Below, piece by piece: positions 16,740 to 25,394 of a stretch of 64,000 bases of DNA; the first letter of the stretch is position 1, and each line of letters opens with the position of its first letter. Origin of the DNA: Brevibacterium antiquum CNRZ 918 (GTDB lineage: Bacteria > Actinomycetota > Actinomycetes > Actinomycetales > Brevibacteriaceae); NCBI RefSeq assembly GCF_900169145.1, contig NZ_FXZD01000009.1:62001-126000 (forward strand), read 5' to 3'. A program made the translations under genes and the position numbers. The notes under the pieces are model-generated. The model did no database searches, was not told the origin of the DNA, and worked only from the letters and a program-made list of their open reading frames with translations.

Positions 16740-17588
16740 TCAGGCGTGGGTGTCGCGGGAACCGCTGAGTGAGAGCACCTCGCGGTCGAGGTCGAAGTAG
16801 TCGACGAGAGCCACGGCCAGGCCATCGTCGTCGACCGATTTCGTCACGACGGAGGCACGCTGCTTGAGTACATCCTTCGACTGTCCCATGACGATCGCGT
16901 GGTGGGCCCATTCGATCATTTCGATGTCATTGAGTCCGTCGCCGGCACAGATGGTCAGTTCGTGGTCAACGCCGAGCTCGGACTCGACAAGCTCGAGGCC
17001 GCTGGCCTTCGAGACCCCATCGGGGGCGATGTCGAGCCAGTTGCTCCACCCCACCGAATAGCTGACTTCGTGGAGACCGAGACGATCGACAGCCTCGGCG
17101 AATTCCTCCGCAGTGCCGTTGACCTCACGCATCACGATGCGGGTGGCGGTCTTCTCGAGGAGCTGCTCGAAGTCGACGATGTCGAGAGTGTCCGATTCCG
17201 CGAGCTCACCCGCGGGGAACGGCCCTGAAGCCCACCGGTGCAGGTCGGGGTCCTCAACGAGGAACAATGCGTTCGGCAGTGCTTCGTACATCTTCTCCAG
17301 TGCGTCCTTGGGATCGAACGACACGACGTGGTGCATCTCCCAGCCCAACGGCGAAGCCGGGTCGAGTTTGACGACGACGGACCCGTTCGAGCAGACGACG
17401 AACCCTTCTTTGAGGTCGAGTGCGTGTACGACCTCTAGTGCTCCGGGCAGTGCCCGCCCGGTGGAGATGACAAGGTGATGACCGGCTTCGACGAGCTGCG
17501 TCAGCACCTCACGGACAGGCTCGGACAGTGAACCATCGTAGTTGACGACGGTGCCGTCGATGTCGAGCGCGATGAGGTGTTTGGACAA
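16740..17588 (-). CDS. HAD-IIB (Cof-type) phosphatase
   Basis: 282 residues. Motif I LIALDIDGTVVNYDG, motif II VISTGRALPG, C-terminal motif CAGDGLNDIEMIEWA. Starts at a TTG (17588) supported by GGAGAG about 5 nt upstream. It sits 28 bp downstream of serS on the same strand and is probably co-transcribed with it. Substrate is unknown. Confidence 0.9.
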   Translation of the reverse strand: MSKHLIALDIDGTVVNYDGSLSEPVREVLTQLVEAGHHLVISTGRALPGALEVVHALDLKEGFVVCSNGSVVVKLDPASPLGWEMHHVVSFDPKDALEKMYEALPNALFLVEDPDLHRWASGPFPAGELAESDTLDIVDFEQLLEKTATRIVMREVNGTAEEFAEAVDRLGLHEVSYSVGWSNWLDIAPDGVSKASGLELVESELGVDHELTICAGDGLNDIEMIEWAHHAIVMGQSKDVLKQRASVVTKSVDDDGLAVALVDYFDLDREVLSLSGSRDTHA

Positions 17589-17616
17589 TTTCTCTCCAAG
17601 CTTGAGGAATGGGACT

Positions 17617-18897
17617 TCAGTAGCGCGGGCCCTCTGGCCCCTGGGCGACCATGCCGCCGAGGTAGGGGCGCAGTGCCGCGGGAACCGTGACCGAACCGTC
17701 TGCCTGCTGGTGGTTCTCCAGGATCGGGACGAGCCAGCGGGTGTTGGCCATGGTTCCGTTGAGTGTGGCGACGGGGCGGGTGGCGCCGTCGTAGCGTTCG
17801 CGGACCTGCAGGCGGCGTGCCTGGAAGGTCGTGCAGTTCGAGGTCGAGGTCAGCTCGCGGTAAGTGCCCTGTGTCGGCACCCAGGCTTCGCAGTCGAACT
17901 TGCGTGCCGCAGAGTCGCCGAGGTCCCCGGCGGCGGTGTCGATGACGCGGTAGGGAAGTTCACACAGGCCCAGCATCTTCTCCTGCAGGGACAGCATGCG
18001 CTCGTGTTCAGCCTCGGCGTTCTCGACCTCGACGTAGGCGAACATCTCCACCTTCTGGAACTGGTGGACGCGGATGATTCCGCGGGTGTCTTTGCCGTAG
18101 GAACCAGCCTCACGGCGGTAGCAGGAGGAGATTCCGGCGTAGCGCAGCGGGCCGTCGGTCAGATCGACGATCTCGTCCATGTGGAGTCCGGCCAGGGGCA
18201 CTTCAGAAGTGCCGACGAGGAACAGGTCATCGGCCTCGAGTCGGTAGATTTCGTCGGCGTGCTCGCCGAGGAAGCCGGTGCCGCGCATGACTTCGGGCTT
18301 GACCAGAGTGGGCGTGATGGTCGGGATGAAACCGGCTTCTTCGGCCACATCCCGGGCCAGGTTGAGCAGGGCCATTTCCAGCTTGGCGCCGAATCCAGTG
18401 AGGTAGTGGAAGCGCGAGCCCGAAACCTTGGTGCCACGCGAGGTGTCGATCGCCTTGAGCGTCTCACCGATCTCCAGGTGGTCGGCAGGCTCGAAGCCGT
18501 CGGTGCTGAAGTCGCGTGGTTCGCCGACAGTCTTCAGGGTCACGAAGTTCTCTTCGCCACCGGAGGGGATGCCCTCGACGATGAGGTTCGGAAGCTTGCC
18601 TGCAAGCTTGTCGAACGCAAAGCTCGCTTCTTCGGACTCGGCCTGCAGAGCCTTGACCTTGGTAGATTTCTCTTTGCCCTCTGCGATAAGCGCAGGCTTG
18701 TGGTCTTTGGCCGCTTTCGCGATCTGAGCGGAGAAGGACTTCTGATCGGCGCGCGCGTCCTCATAAGTGGTGATGGCAGAGCGGCGTGCGGAATCCGCGG
18801 CGAGGACTTCGTCAACGAGGTCGACGGACGAGCCGCGGGCCTCCTGCGATGCCTTGAACAGGTCCGGGTTTTCTCTGAGGAGCGCTAGATCGATCAC
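17617..18897 (-). CDS. serS: Seryl-tRNA synthetase
   Basis: 426 residues. The N-terminal antiparallel coiled-coil arm (about 30-100) grips the long variable arm of tRNA-Ser. The class II catalytic core has motif 2 in [20 protein letters not shown] and motif 3 near the C-terminus ([18 protein letters not shown]). The start [14 protein letters not shown] matches the family's normal N-terminus, so the GTG at 18897 is reliable. No spaced ribosome-binding site exists; instead TAAGCT (18909-18904) ends 6 nt before the GTG, the geometry of a leaderless transcript. tRNA-Ser(UGA) lies about 9 kb away. Confidence 0.96.
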   Translation of the reverse strand: MIDLALLRENPDLFKASQEARGSSVDLVDEVLAADSARRSAITTYEDARADQKSFSAQIAKAAKDHKPALIAEGKEKSTKVKALQAESEEASFAFDKLAGKLPNLIVEGIPSGGEENFVTLKTVGEPRDFSTDGFEPADHLEIGETLKAIDTSRGTKVSGSRFHYLTGFGAKLEMALLNLARDVAEEAGFIPTITPTLVKPEVMRGTGFLGEHADEIYRLEADDLFLVGTSEVPLAGLHMDEIVDLTDGPLRYAGISSCYRREAGSYGKDTRGIIRVHQFQKVEMFAYVEVENAEAEHERMLSLQEKMLGLCELPYRVIDTAAGDLGDSAARKFDCEAWVPTQGTYRELTSTSNCTTFQARRLQVRERYDGATRPVATLNGTMANTRWLVPILENHQQADGSVTVPAALRPYLGGMVAQGPEGPRY

Positions 18898-18903
18898 CCT
18901 CTC

Positions 18904-18909
18904 AGCTTA
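18904..18909 (-). promoter_or_regulatory. Putative -10 of leaderless serS promoter
   Basis: TAAGCT fits TANNNT and is separated by exactly 6 nt (GAGAGG) from the GTG start, so transcription would begin at the start codon. The -35 is weak. The GAGAGG abutting the GTG is too close to act as a ribosome-binding site. Confidence 0.5.
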
Positions 18910-19016
18910 ACGGTATGGGAGTCTTTTCGATATTCGGCGGGCTCGTAGGAGGGTCAGCGGCGCGCCAGAGGTGGGTGACCAACTCCCACCCAAGTTGGGC
19001 ACTGTAAATTTGAGGC

Positions 19017-20132
19017 ATGACCATTGCTTTAGACCCCATGATGACGTGGTTCGTCGTCGCCGGCATCATCGTTGTGCTGGTCGTCGCGTTCTTCGTCGGC
19101 CACCGCATCGGGACGCGTCGTGCGCTGAGCCGAGTTCGACAGTATGCCCGCGGCACTGACTCTGAGTCGACTGAGATCGAGCTCTCCAGTCGCTACCGGG
19201 CCGCCCTCGTCGTCAACCCCACCAAGGCCGATGTCAGCAGACTATCCTCGACCGCCGAGGCGATCTGCCGTTTCGAAGGCTGGAACCCGCCGTTGGTCAT
19301 CGAGACCACACCAGAGGATTCCGGTGAGGGAGCCACTTCCCGCGCACTCGATGAGGGGGTCGACGTCGTCATCGCCGCCGGCGGTGATGGCACGGTCCGC
19401 GCAGTCGCCTCGGCGCTGGCCGGGTCAGAGACACCGATGGGGATCGTCCCACTGGGAACGGGGAATCTGCTGTCGCGAAACCTCGACATCGTCCTCGACA
19501 AGACCGAGTGGGCGCTGCGCATCGCACTGTGGGGCCGCAACCGGAAGATCGACGTCGGAACCGCGAAGACCGCCGAGGATGGGGACACTCACGTGTTCAC
19601 CGTGATGACGGGACTCGGGTTCGATGCGGCCGTCATGGCCGACACCAATTCCGACCTCAAGTCCCGCCTGGGCTGGTTGGCCTATGTCGAAGCCGGGTCC
19701 CGGAAGCTCGTCGGTCGACCCAGCCAGGTGAAGGTGACCTTCGACGACGACTATCGGGTCTCGGCCCGCGTGCGTTCGGTCCTCGGCGGCAACTGCGGAA
19801 AGTTGCAGGGCGGCATTCAGCTGCTGCCCCAGGCTGTCATCGATGACGGGATGCTCGACGTCCTCATCGTCAGCCCGAAGAACCTGGGCCAGTGGGTCGG
19901 CGTCCTGGCCTCCGTGCTGGGCCGGAAGACCTCGAAGGGTCTGCACACGGACATTCGCAAGTGCCAGAAGGTCGTCATCGAATCCGGCGAGGAACTCGAT
20001 GTGCAGCTGGACGGAGATCCGATCGGCCAGTCAGGATATCTGGCGATGGAGGTCATGCCCGCAGCGCTGACGGTTCGCGTGCCCACCGTGGAGCAGCGCA
20101 AGCAGATCCGCGCCGAGGCCTGGCCCATCTGA
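19017..20132 (+). CDS. Diacylglycerol kinase family lipid kinase (YegS/BmrU-like)
   Basis: 371 residues. One N-terminal membrane anchor (about 7-28, WFVVAGIIVVLVVAFFVG) precedes a DAGK catalytic domain: nucleotide loop AAGGDGTVRAVASAL (about 120-135) and PLGTGNLLSRNLD. The C-terminal domain carries GGIQLLPQAVIDDGMLDV and LDGDPIGQSG, typical of YegS-type kinases. It phosphorylates a lipid, probably diacylglycerol or a related glycolipid, at the membrane. Monocistronic by appearance, divergent from serS. Confidence 0.92.
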   Translation: MTIALDPMMTWFVVAGIIVVLVVAFFVGHRIGTRRALSRVRQYARGTDSESTEIELSSRYRAALVVNPTKADVSRLSSTAEAICRFEGWNPPLVIETTPEDSGEGATSRALDEGVDVVIAAGGDGTVRAVASALAGSETPMGIVPLGTGNLLSRNLDIVLDKTEWALRIALWGRNRKIDVGTAKTAEDGDTHVFTVMTGLGFDAAVMADTNSDLKSRLGWLAYVEAGSRKLVGRPSQVKVTFDDDYRVSARVRSVLGGNCGKLQGGIQLLPQAVIDDGMLDVLIVSPKNLGQWVGVLASVLGRKTSKGLHTDIRKCQKVVIESGEELDVQLDGDPIGQSGYLAMEVMPAALTVRVPTVEQRKQIRAEAWPI

Positions 20133-20180
20133 GGGCGGGCCCGGCTGGCCTGAGGGCGGGGCCCAGTGACGGCACCGGTG

Positions 20181-20196
20181 GTTACCCAATAGTTAC
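20181..20196. promoter_or_regulatory. GTTAC direct repeat upstream of the IS-separated surface-protein gene
   Basis: GTTAC-N6-GTTAC (11-bp period), with a further GTTAC at 20239-20243. Direct repeats of this type resemble MtrA response-regulator sites in actinobacteria. The element lies in the 200-bp stretch that was upstream of the LPXTG gene before the insertion sequence entered. A possible -10 (TAGTAT) is at 20298-20303. Assignment to MtrA is inference only. Confidence 0.35.
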
Positions 20197-20333
20197 ATCA
20201 CGGGAGTGTTTCACTGCGCACTCTTTGTTCACCAAAGTGTTACTGCAAATACCACTGAACAAAACTTACGCAAATAGTTTAGAGAATCCTTCGAACCTAG
20301 TATGAGTTTCAGATGTGCACCCCCTCACACTCT

Positions 20334-21407
20334 CTAGTGTCGCGTTTCTGAAGTTGTTTTAGGTTTCGCTTTCTCGAGTACCTGCTCTGGAGTCTTCGTC
20401 CACACGAACGGGTGCTTACGCTTGTTCCACCCCGTGATGAACTCTCGAATCTTTTTGTTGAGGTTCTTCACTGACGTGAACACACCCCGCTTAATCGCCT
20501 GGCGATCAATGATCCCGAACCACACCTCGACGAGGTTCAACCACGACCCCGACGTTGGTGTGAAGTGGACATGGAACCGGGGGCGGGCTTCCAACCAGTC
20601 CCGGACCTCGGCTGTCTTATGAGTCGCGTAGTTATCCATGACCAAATGCAGCTCCTGGTCCGGATACGCCCGATCGATCTGGCGCAGAAACGACAGGAAC
20701 TCCTGACGCCGATGACGGGGTTTCACGGCTCCGGTGACCTGACCTGTAGCGACGTCCAAAGCTGCGAACAGTGTTGATGTTCCGTGCCGGTGGTAGTCAT
20801 GAGTGCGCTTCTCGGCATCACCCATGCGCATCGGCAGCAACGGGGCCGTGCGATCGAGAGCCTGGATCTGAGATTTTTCATCAACGCTGAGCACAACGGC
20901 ATTGTCCGGTGGTGCCAGGTAGAGGCCGATGACATCGGTGACTTTGGCTTCCAACTCGGGGTCGGTGGAGAACTTAAACGTCTCTGCCTTCCATGGCTGG
21001 ATCCCATATTCGCGCCAGGCTCTGGCGACGGTCGCGTTGCCGACTTTGAGATGCTTGCCCAGCAGGCGCGAGGACCAGTGCGTGACGCCGTATTTCTTCG
21101 GTGGTGGGACCAGCGTGGTGGTGACGATGTCAAAGTGATCGAGTTGTTTCGGCCGGCCCGAGCGTGGGTCATCACCGAGTCCAGCAATGCCTGCTTCGGC
21201 GTAGCGGGCCCGCCACTTCAGCACGGTCACCACTGACGAGCCCGTGAGCTCAGCGATGCGGGTGTTCGCGAGACCGTCGGCGGCCAGGAGCACGATGCGT
21301 GCTCGTCTTGCCAGGCCAGCCTTGATCGTTGACGCGCGTACCCATTCACGCAGGATGGGCTCGTCGTCTTCGAGCAGGACCAGTGCTGGAGCGGGAGAAT
21401 TCGCCAT
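20334..21407 (-). CDS. IS630 family transposase
   Basis: 357 residues from the ATG at 21407 (MANSPAPALVLLEDD); a GTG at 21452 inside the inverted repeat is also in frame. N-terminal helix-turn-helix (LARRARIVLLAADGLANTRI) is followed by the RNase H-like domain with the DDE triad: Asp in LSVDEKSQIQ, Asp in LVMDNYATHK, Glu in SWLNLVEVWFG. Apparently full length and undamaged. Its TAG stop is completed by the flanking TA plus the adjacent host base, so the coding sequence runs to the last base of the element. Transcribed away from the LPXTG gene. Confidence 0.93.
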   Translation of the reverse strand: MANSPAPALVLLEDDEPILREWVRASTIKAGLARRARIVLLAADGLANTRIAELTGSSVVTVLKWRARYAEAGIAGLGDDPRSGRPKQLDHFDIVTTTLVPPPKKYGVTHWSSRLLGKHLKVGNATVARAWREYGIQPWKAETFKFSTDPELEAKVTDVIGLYLAPPDNAVVLSVDEKSQIQALDRTAPLLPMRMGDAEKRTHDYHRHGTSTLFAALDVATGQVTGAVKPRHRRQEFLSFLRQIDRAYPDQELHLVMDNYATHKTAEVRDWLEARPRFHVHFTPTSGSWLNLVEVWFGIIDRQAIKRGVFTSVKNLNKKIREFITGWNKRKHPFVWTKTPEQVLEKAKPKTTSETRH

Positions 21408-21461
21408 AACCCAATTCTCCCAAACACCCAACCATTCAGGAACTAACGACACGCGACACTA
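20335..21461. mobile_element. IS630-family insertion sequence
   Basis: The element body is 20337-21459 (1123 bp), flanked on both sides by TA (20335-20336 and 21460-21461), the target duplication of IS630/Tc1-mariner elements. Terminal inverted repeats begin GTGTCGCGT at both ends (GTGTCGCGTTTC on the left, GTGTCGCGTGTC on the right). It carries one transposase gene that appears intact. It sits 17 bp upstream of the ATG of the LPXTG gene, leaving only GATTGAAGGCACTGACA between the element and that start. Confidence 0.92.
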
Positions 21462-21478
21462 GATTGAAGGCACTGACA

Positions 21479-23647
21479 ATGAAGAAGCTCATTCTCGCGC
21501 CGGCCGTGGCCCTCGCGTTCACAGGTCTGGTGGCCGCCCCAGTCGCCGCTGCCGAGACCCCCTCCACCCAGTCCGCCTCTGCCAAGGCCGAAGCCAAGGC
21601 CGAGCAGGATAAGAAGGACAAGGAAGCAGCCGAGAAGCTCGCCAAGGAACAGGCTGAGCAGAAGAAGGCAGCTGAGGAAAAGGCTGCTGCTGAGAAGGAA
21701 GCCAAAGAAAAGGCTGAGCAGGAGAAGAAAGACGCGGCCGAAAAGAAGGCCGCTGACAAGAAGGCCGCAGCCAAGAAAGCAGCTGATAAGAAGAAGGCTG
21801 ACGACAAGGCAGACAAGAAGTCCGGCGATGATGCCAAGGACGCGAAGAAGCCTGCGCCCAAGGATGACGAGCCGAAGAAGGACGACTCCGACGACAAAGA
21901 CGATGCCGAGGAGATCAACGCTCAGCTGAAGGTCGCCGCCTCATCGATCTCAGCCGAGGACCTCGCAACCAAGGGCGTCAAGGTCACGGTCACCGGACTG
22001 GAGAAGGGCGACAAGCTCTCAACGTCGGGCCTGAGCGCACCGGCGACGACAGCATCCGGTTCGACCGCAACTCTCAACGTCAAGTACAACGGCGACGCCG
22101 AAGACCTCACCGAAGGCTCGAAGGCCCTCACCGTCAAGGTCCAGCGCGAAGGCGTCTCGGCCGAGAGCCTGCAGACTCAGGTTAAGGTCACTAAGGCCGA
22201 CGTTGACCCCAAGGTCTCGCTCACTGTCGATCCCGAGGAGATCACCGCCGAGGATCTCGCGAACAAGGACAAGGGCGTCACCGTCACCGTCTCTGGCGTA
22301 AAAGAGGGCGACAAGATCAAAGACTCCCTGACCGGAGATACCGAAACCGCCGAAAAAGACGGCGACTACAAGCTACACCTTTACTACCAGGGTGCAGCTG
22401 AAGATCTCGCCGAGGGTAAGAAGTCGTTCACAGTCACCATCGATCGCGAAGGCGAAGATTCGGTCACCCTCGAAGGAGAGATCAACGTCGTCGACGAGGT
22501 CTCCGACGTTGACCCGAAGGTCTCGCTCTCAACCAATGAGATCTCGGTCGAGGACTTCAAGAAGGATGGACTCAAGTTCACCGGTGAGGGCTTCAGCCCC
22601 AACGGCACCGTCAGTGTCCAGGGCGAAGCCGTTTCGGCACAGAGTGCCGCACCACAGGCTGACAAGGCCACTGCCGACGAGGATGGCAATGTCAGCGGAG
22701 TTGTGACCGCGCCTGAATCGATCGAAGCTGGCAAGTACTCGCTCACCTTCATCGACGATGAGACCGGTAAAAAGAGCGCCCCGGTCGAAGTCACCGTCAC
22801 CGAGGACGACGCCGTTGAGGCGATCGATGCATCGCTCAAGGTTGACCCCAAGGAGATCACCGCAGCGGATCTCGCCAACAAGGACAAGGGCGTCACCGTC
22901 ACCGTCACCGGCGTGAAAAAGGGTGACAAGATCACCGACTCGCTGACCGGAGACACCGAGACAGCCGAGGCCGACGGCGACTGCAAACTCCACCTCTACT
23001 ACCAGGGCAACCCCGACAGCCTCGAAGAAGGCAAGGTTCCGTTCACGGTCACCATCGACCGCGAAGGCACCGAGTCGGAGACACTCAATGGCAACATCAC
23101 CGTCGTCGCCGAAGACAAAGAAGACGGCGACGACGGCGACGGAGGAGATACCCCCGAAGCGCCAGCAGAAGCATCGTTCACGGTCTCGCCGAAGACGCTC
23201 GAAGCAACGGACTTCGCCAACGACAAGAAGGGCGTCACCCTGGCCGTCGAGGACTGCGAACCCGGCGCGGATGTGCACTTCGAAGTCACCCCTAAGGGCA
23301 TCCAGGTCACCGCGTACGAGAACACGGTCCAGGCCGACGACGAGGGCAAGGCTTCGGTCAATGTCTTCGGCACCTCTGACAACGTTTCAGCTTATGTCGG
23401 CGACTACACCGCCAGCGCAACCTGCGGCGATGACTCGATGAAGGAATCATTCACAGTCACCGCCGGCGCAGATGGCGGCGGAAGCGACGGCGGCGACAAC
23501 GGCGGCAACGATGGCAGCCAGCTGCCACGCACCGGTGCAGACCTTGGTGGTCTTGCCTCGGGAGCGATGCTCCTCCTCGTCGGTGGAGCCGCAATCGCCA
23601 TGACCGGTCGTCGCAAGAAGGTCGGACAGTCACCTACCGACTTCTGA
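21479..23647 (+). CDS. LPXTG-anchored surface protein with Lys/Glu/Ala-rich stalk and repeated domains
   Basis: 722 residues from the ATG at 21479 (GAAGG 8 nt upstream). Signal peptide about 1-25 (MKKLILAPAVALAFTGLVAA). Residues about 27-145 are a K/E/A/D-rich charged helix, probably a wall-spanning stalk. Then come about five beta-rich domains of 90-110 residues. Domains two and four are near duplicates (ITAEDLANKDKGVTVTVSG and ITAADLANKDKGVTVTVTG), also at DNA level. A Gly/Asp linker precedes LPRTG (about 683), a hydrophobic segment and RRKK: a sortase signal. Covalent attachment to peptidoglycan is expected. The last domain has two Cys (DCEPG, ATCGDD) shared with the neighbour. The promoter has been displaced by the IS630 element. 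Confidence 0.9.
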   Translation: MKKLILAPAVALAFTGLVAAPVAAAETPSTQSASAKAEAKAEQDKKDKEAAEKLAKEQAEQKKAAEEKAAAEKEAKEKAEQEKKDAAEKKAADKKAAAKKAADKKKADDKADKKSGDDAKDAKKPAPKDDEPKKDDSDDKDDAEEINAQLKVAASSISAEDLATKGVKVTVTGLEKGDKLSTSGLSAPATTASGSTATLNVKYNGDAEDLTEGSKALTVKVQREGVSAESLQTQVKVTKADVDPKVSLTVDPEEITAEDLANKDKGVTVTVSGVKEGDKIKDSLTGDTETAEKDGDYKLHLYYQGAAEDLAEGKKSFTVTIDREGEDSVTLEGEINVVDEVSDVDPKVSLSTNEISVEDFKKDGLKFTGEGFSPNGTVSVQGEAVSAQSAAPQADKATADEDGNVSGVVTAPESIEAGKYSLTFIDDETGKKSAPVEVTVTEDDAVEAIDASLKVDPKEITAADLANKDKGVTVTVTGVKKGDKITDSLTGDTETAEADGDCKLHLYYQGNPDSLEEGKVPFTVTIDREGTESETLNGNITVVAEDKEDGDDGDGGDTPEAPAEASFTVSPKTLEATDFANDKKGVTLAVEDCEPGADVHFEVTPKGIQVTAYENTVQADDEGKASVNVFGTSDNVSAYVGDYTASATCGDDSMKESFTVTAGADGGGSDGGDNGGNDGSQLPRTGADLGGLASGAMLLLVGGAAIAMTGRRKKVGQSPTDF

Positions 23648-23698
23648 TGAACACTGCAGATGATCAACTCAAATAGGTGAGCATCTGAGCCTGCAACT

Positions 23699-23732
23699 GG
23701 GTGCGGCCCCGGCTTCGGTCGGGGCCGCACCC
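23699..23732 (+). terminator. Hairpin after first LPXTG gene
   Basis: Perfect 13-bp GC-rich stem (GGGTGCGGCCCCG with CGGGGCCGCACCC) and an 8-nt loop containing TTCG, about 50 bp after the stop. No clear T tract follows, so it may stop transcription only partly or protect the 3' end. Confidence 0.6.
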
Positions 23733-23889
23733 ATGTCCAACACGCCCATTGCTCTAACTGGTCAACGACGCCTGTGACTGATCTGTACGACAACTGTGAA
23801 CAAAACGACCACAACTATGCTCGTTGTAAATATTTCATTATTGTTACCTTCGTAGGACATCATCCTCAGCTGCTTAAACGAAGGACATC

Positions 23890-25245
23890 ATGAAGAAGCT
23901 TGTACTCGCCCCCGCAGTGGCCCTGGCCATCACCGGCCTTGCCGCATCCCCAGTAATGGCTGCACCTGAGACCCCCGCTCAGACACAGCCCACATCACAG
24001 ACTGGCGCACTCCAGAAGGCCAAAGTCTCTGGTGCAACTTCAGCGGACGCTCAGGCCGGAACCATCGGAGTCTCCGCCGACAGCGTCACCGTCGAAGAAT
24101 TCGCCGAAAACGGCGTCGGAATCGCGGGCGAAGGACTGACCCCAGACACCGAGTACGCACTCGCTGTAACCCCTGCCGATGGACAGGCCGTCAACCCATA
24201 TGAAACGACCGTCACCACTGACGCAAGTGGTGCGTTTGAGACGGCAGTCGAAGGCGTAGGAGAACCCAACCCCGCGTTCGTAGGCAGCTACACCGTGACT
24301 GTGACTAACCCAGAAGACGCCGAAGACTCAGCCACGACTACCTTCAAGGTCACCGGCGACGCCGAAGAGCCAGAAGCACCCGCAGTCGACCCGAAGGTCT
24401 CCCTCAACACCGAGAAGATCTCCGCCTCGGACTTCGAAAAGGACGGCCTCAAAGTCACCGGCGAGGGCTTCACCCCCGACAGCGCAGTGACTGTGCTGGG
24501 CAACGCCACTCAGTCGCCCTTCTTCCAGGAAGAGGTCAAGGCCGACGAAGACGGCAAGATCAGCACCACCGTCGAGGCACCAGAAGATGGCCTCGAACCA
24601 GGCGACTACTCGGTCTCCGCAGTCGACGCCGAAAGCGAAGAAGTCTCGAACTCTGCCAAGTTCACCGTCACCGCAGACGAGACCGAAGAGCCCAAGCCCA
24701 CCACTCCGGCCGCTGAAGCCACGCTGAAGGTCTCGCCTGAGACCATTGAGGCCGCTGACTTCGTCGTGGAGAACAAGGGTGTCACCCTTGCAGTCGAGAA
24801 CTGCGAGCCAGGCTCGGACGTTCACTACCTCGTCACCCCCAAGGGCAACTCGAACGTCACCGCCTACGACAACACCGTCAAGGCCGACGACGAGGGCAAT
24901 GCTTCCGTCAACGTCTACGGCACCTCTGCAAATGACCCCTCTGCCTACCTCGGCGACTACGACGTCACCGTCACCTGCGGCGACGAAGAGCTCACCGGAG
25001 CCTTCACTGTCAGCGATGACGCCAACGCCGGCGGCAGCGACGGAAACGAAGATGGCAATGAAGGCGGCGGCAGCGCAGACGGCGGCGATGATGACGGCAA
25101 CGGAAACGGTGGCGGCGAGCTGCCCCGCACCGGTACCGAGCTGACTGGCCTCGTCGGCGGAGCTGCTCTCCTCCTCATCGGTGGAGCCGCAGTCACCATG
25201 ACCATGCGTCGCAAGAAGGCCGTCGAGGATCCTTCAGCGATCTGA
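23890..25245 (+). CDS. LPXTG-anchored surface protein, paralogue of the upstream gene
   Basis: 451 residues. Signal peptide 1-28 (MKKLVLAPAVALAITGLAAS, cleavage near VMAAP). It lacks the charged stalk of its neighbour and has about three beta-rich domains (about 60-155, 165-260, 280-385). The third is closely related to the last domain of the upstream protein and keeps its Cys pair (NCEPG, VTCGDE). A Gly/Asn/Asp linker is followed by LPRTG (about residue 415), a membrane segment and RRKK, the sortase signal. GAAGG ribosome-binding site 6 nt upstream. A strong terminator follows. Role unknown; adhesion or wall structure is plausible. Confidence 0.9.
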   Translation: MKKLVLAPAVALAITGLAASPVMAAPETPAQTQPTSQTGALQKAKVSGATSADAQAGTIGVSADSVTVEEFAENGVGIAGEGLTPDTEYALAVTPADGQAVNPYETTVTTDASGAFETAVEGVGEPNPAFVGSYTVTVTNPEDAEDSATTTFKVTGDAEEPEAPAVDPKVSLNTEKISASDFEKDGLKVTGEGFTPDSAVTVLGNATQSPFFQEEVKADEDGKISTTVEAPEDGLEPGDYSVSAVDAESEEVSNSAKFTVTADETEEPKPTTPAAEATLKVSPETIEAADFVVENKGVTLAVENCEPGSDVHYLVTPKGNSNVTAYDNTVKADDEGNASVNVYGTSANDPSAYLGDYDVTVTCGDEELTGAFTVSDDANAGGSDGNEDGNEGGGSADGGDDDGNGNGGGELPRTGTELTGLVGGAALLLIGGAAVTMTMRRKKAVEDPSAI

Positions 25246-25277
25246 TAAGTCGGCCGTCGCAGCGGCGATGACAATGT

Positions 25278-25316
25278 AAGAAGAGTGCGAGCCCGTGGAG
25301 GGTTCGCACTCTTCTT
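25278..25316 (+). terminator. Terminator after second LPXTG gene
   Basis: Perfect 13-bp stem (AAGAAGAGTGCGA with TCGCACTCTTCTT) and 13-nt loop, followed by TGCATT. Lies 33 bp after the stop. The T-rich right arm makes an intrinsic terminator likely; it can also serve the convergent DUF1206 gene. Confidence 0.75.
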
Positions 25317-25394
25317 GCATTCACGTTCGGACATCCCTGTTGGGCGGCTATTTCCCGGCATAAGGAATTGTGCCGATGTGCCGTGCCCGAGGCA

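Noticed and set aside
16740..17588. Recent duplication of the facing HAD phosphatase gene
   Set aside because: The two proteins share only family motifs and differ throughout, so they are old paralogues at best.
18904..19016. T-box riboswitch upstream of serS
   Set aside because: The gap to the divergent gene is only about 120 bp, with no specifier stem or TGGNACC box, and serS appears leaderless.
20334..21479. Gene disrupted by the IS630 element
   Set aside because: Removing the element and one TA gives an intact leader and ribosome-binding site of the LPXTG gene; no reading frame is split.
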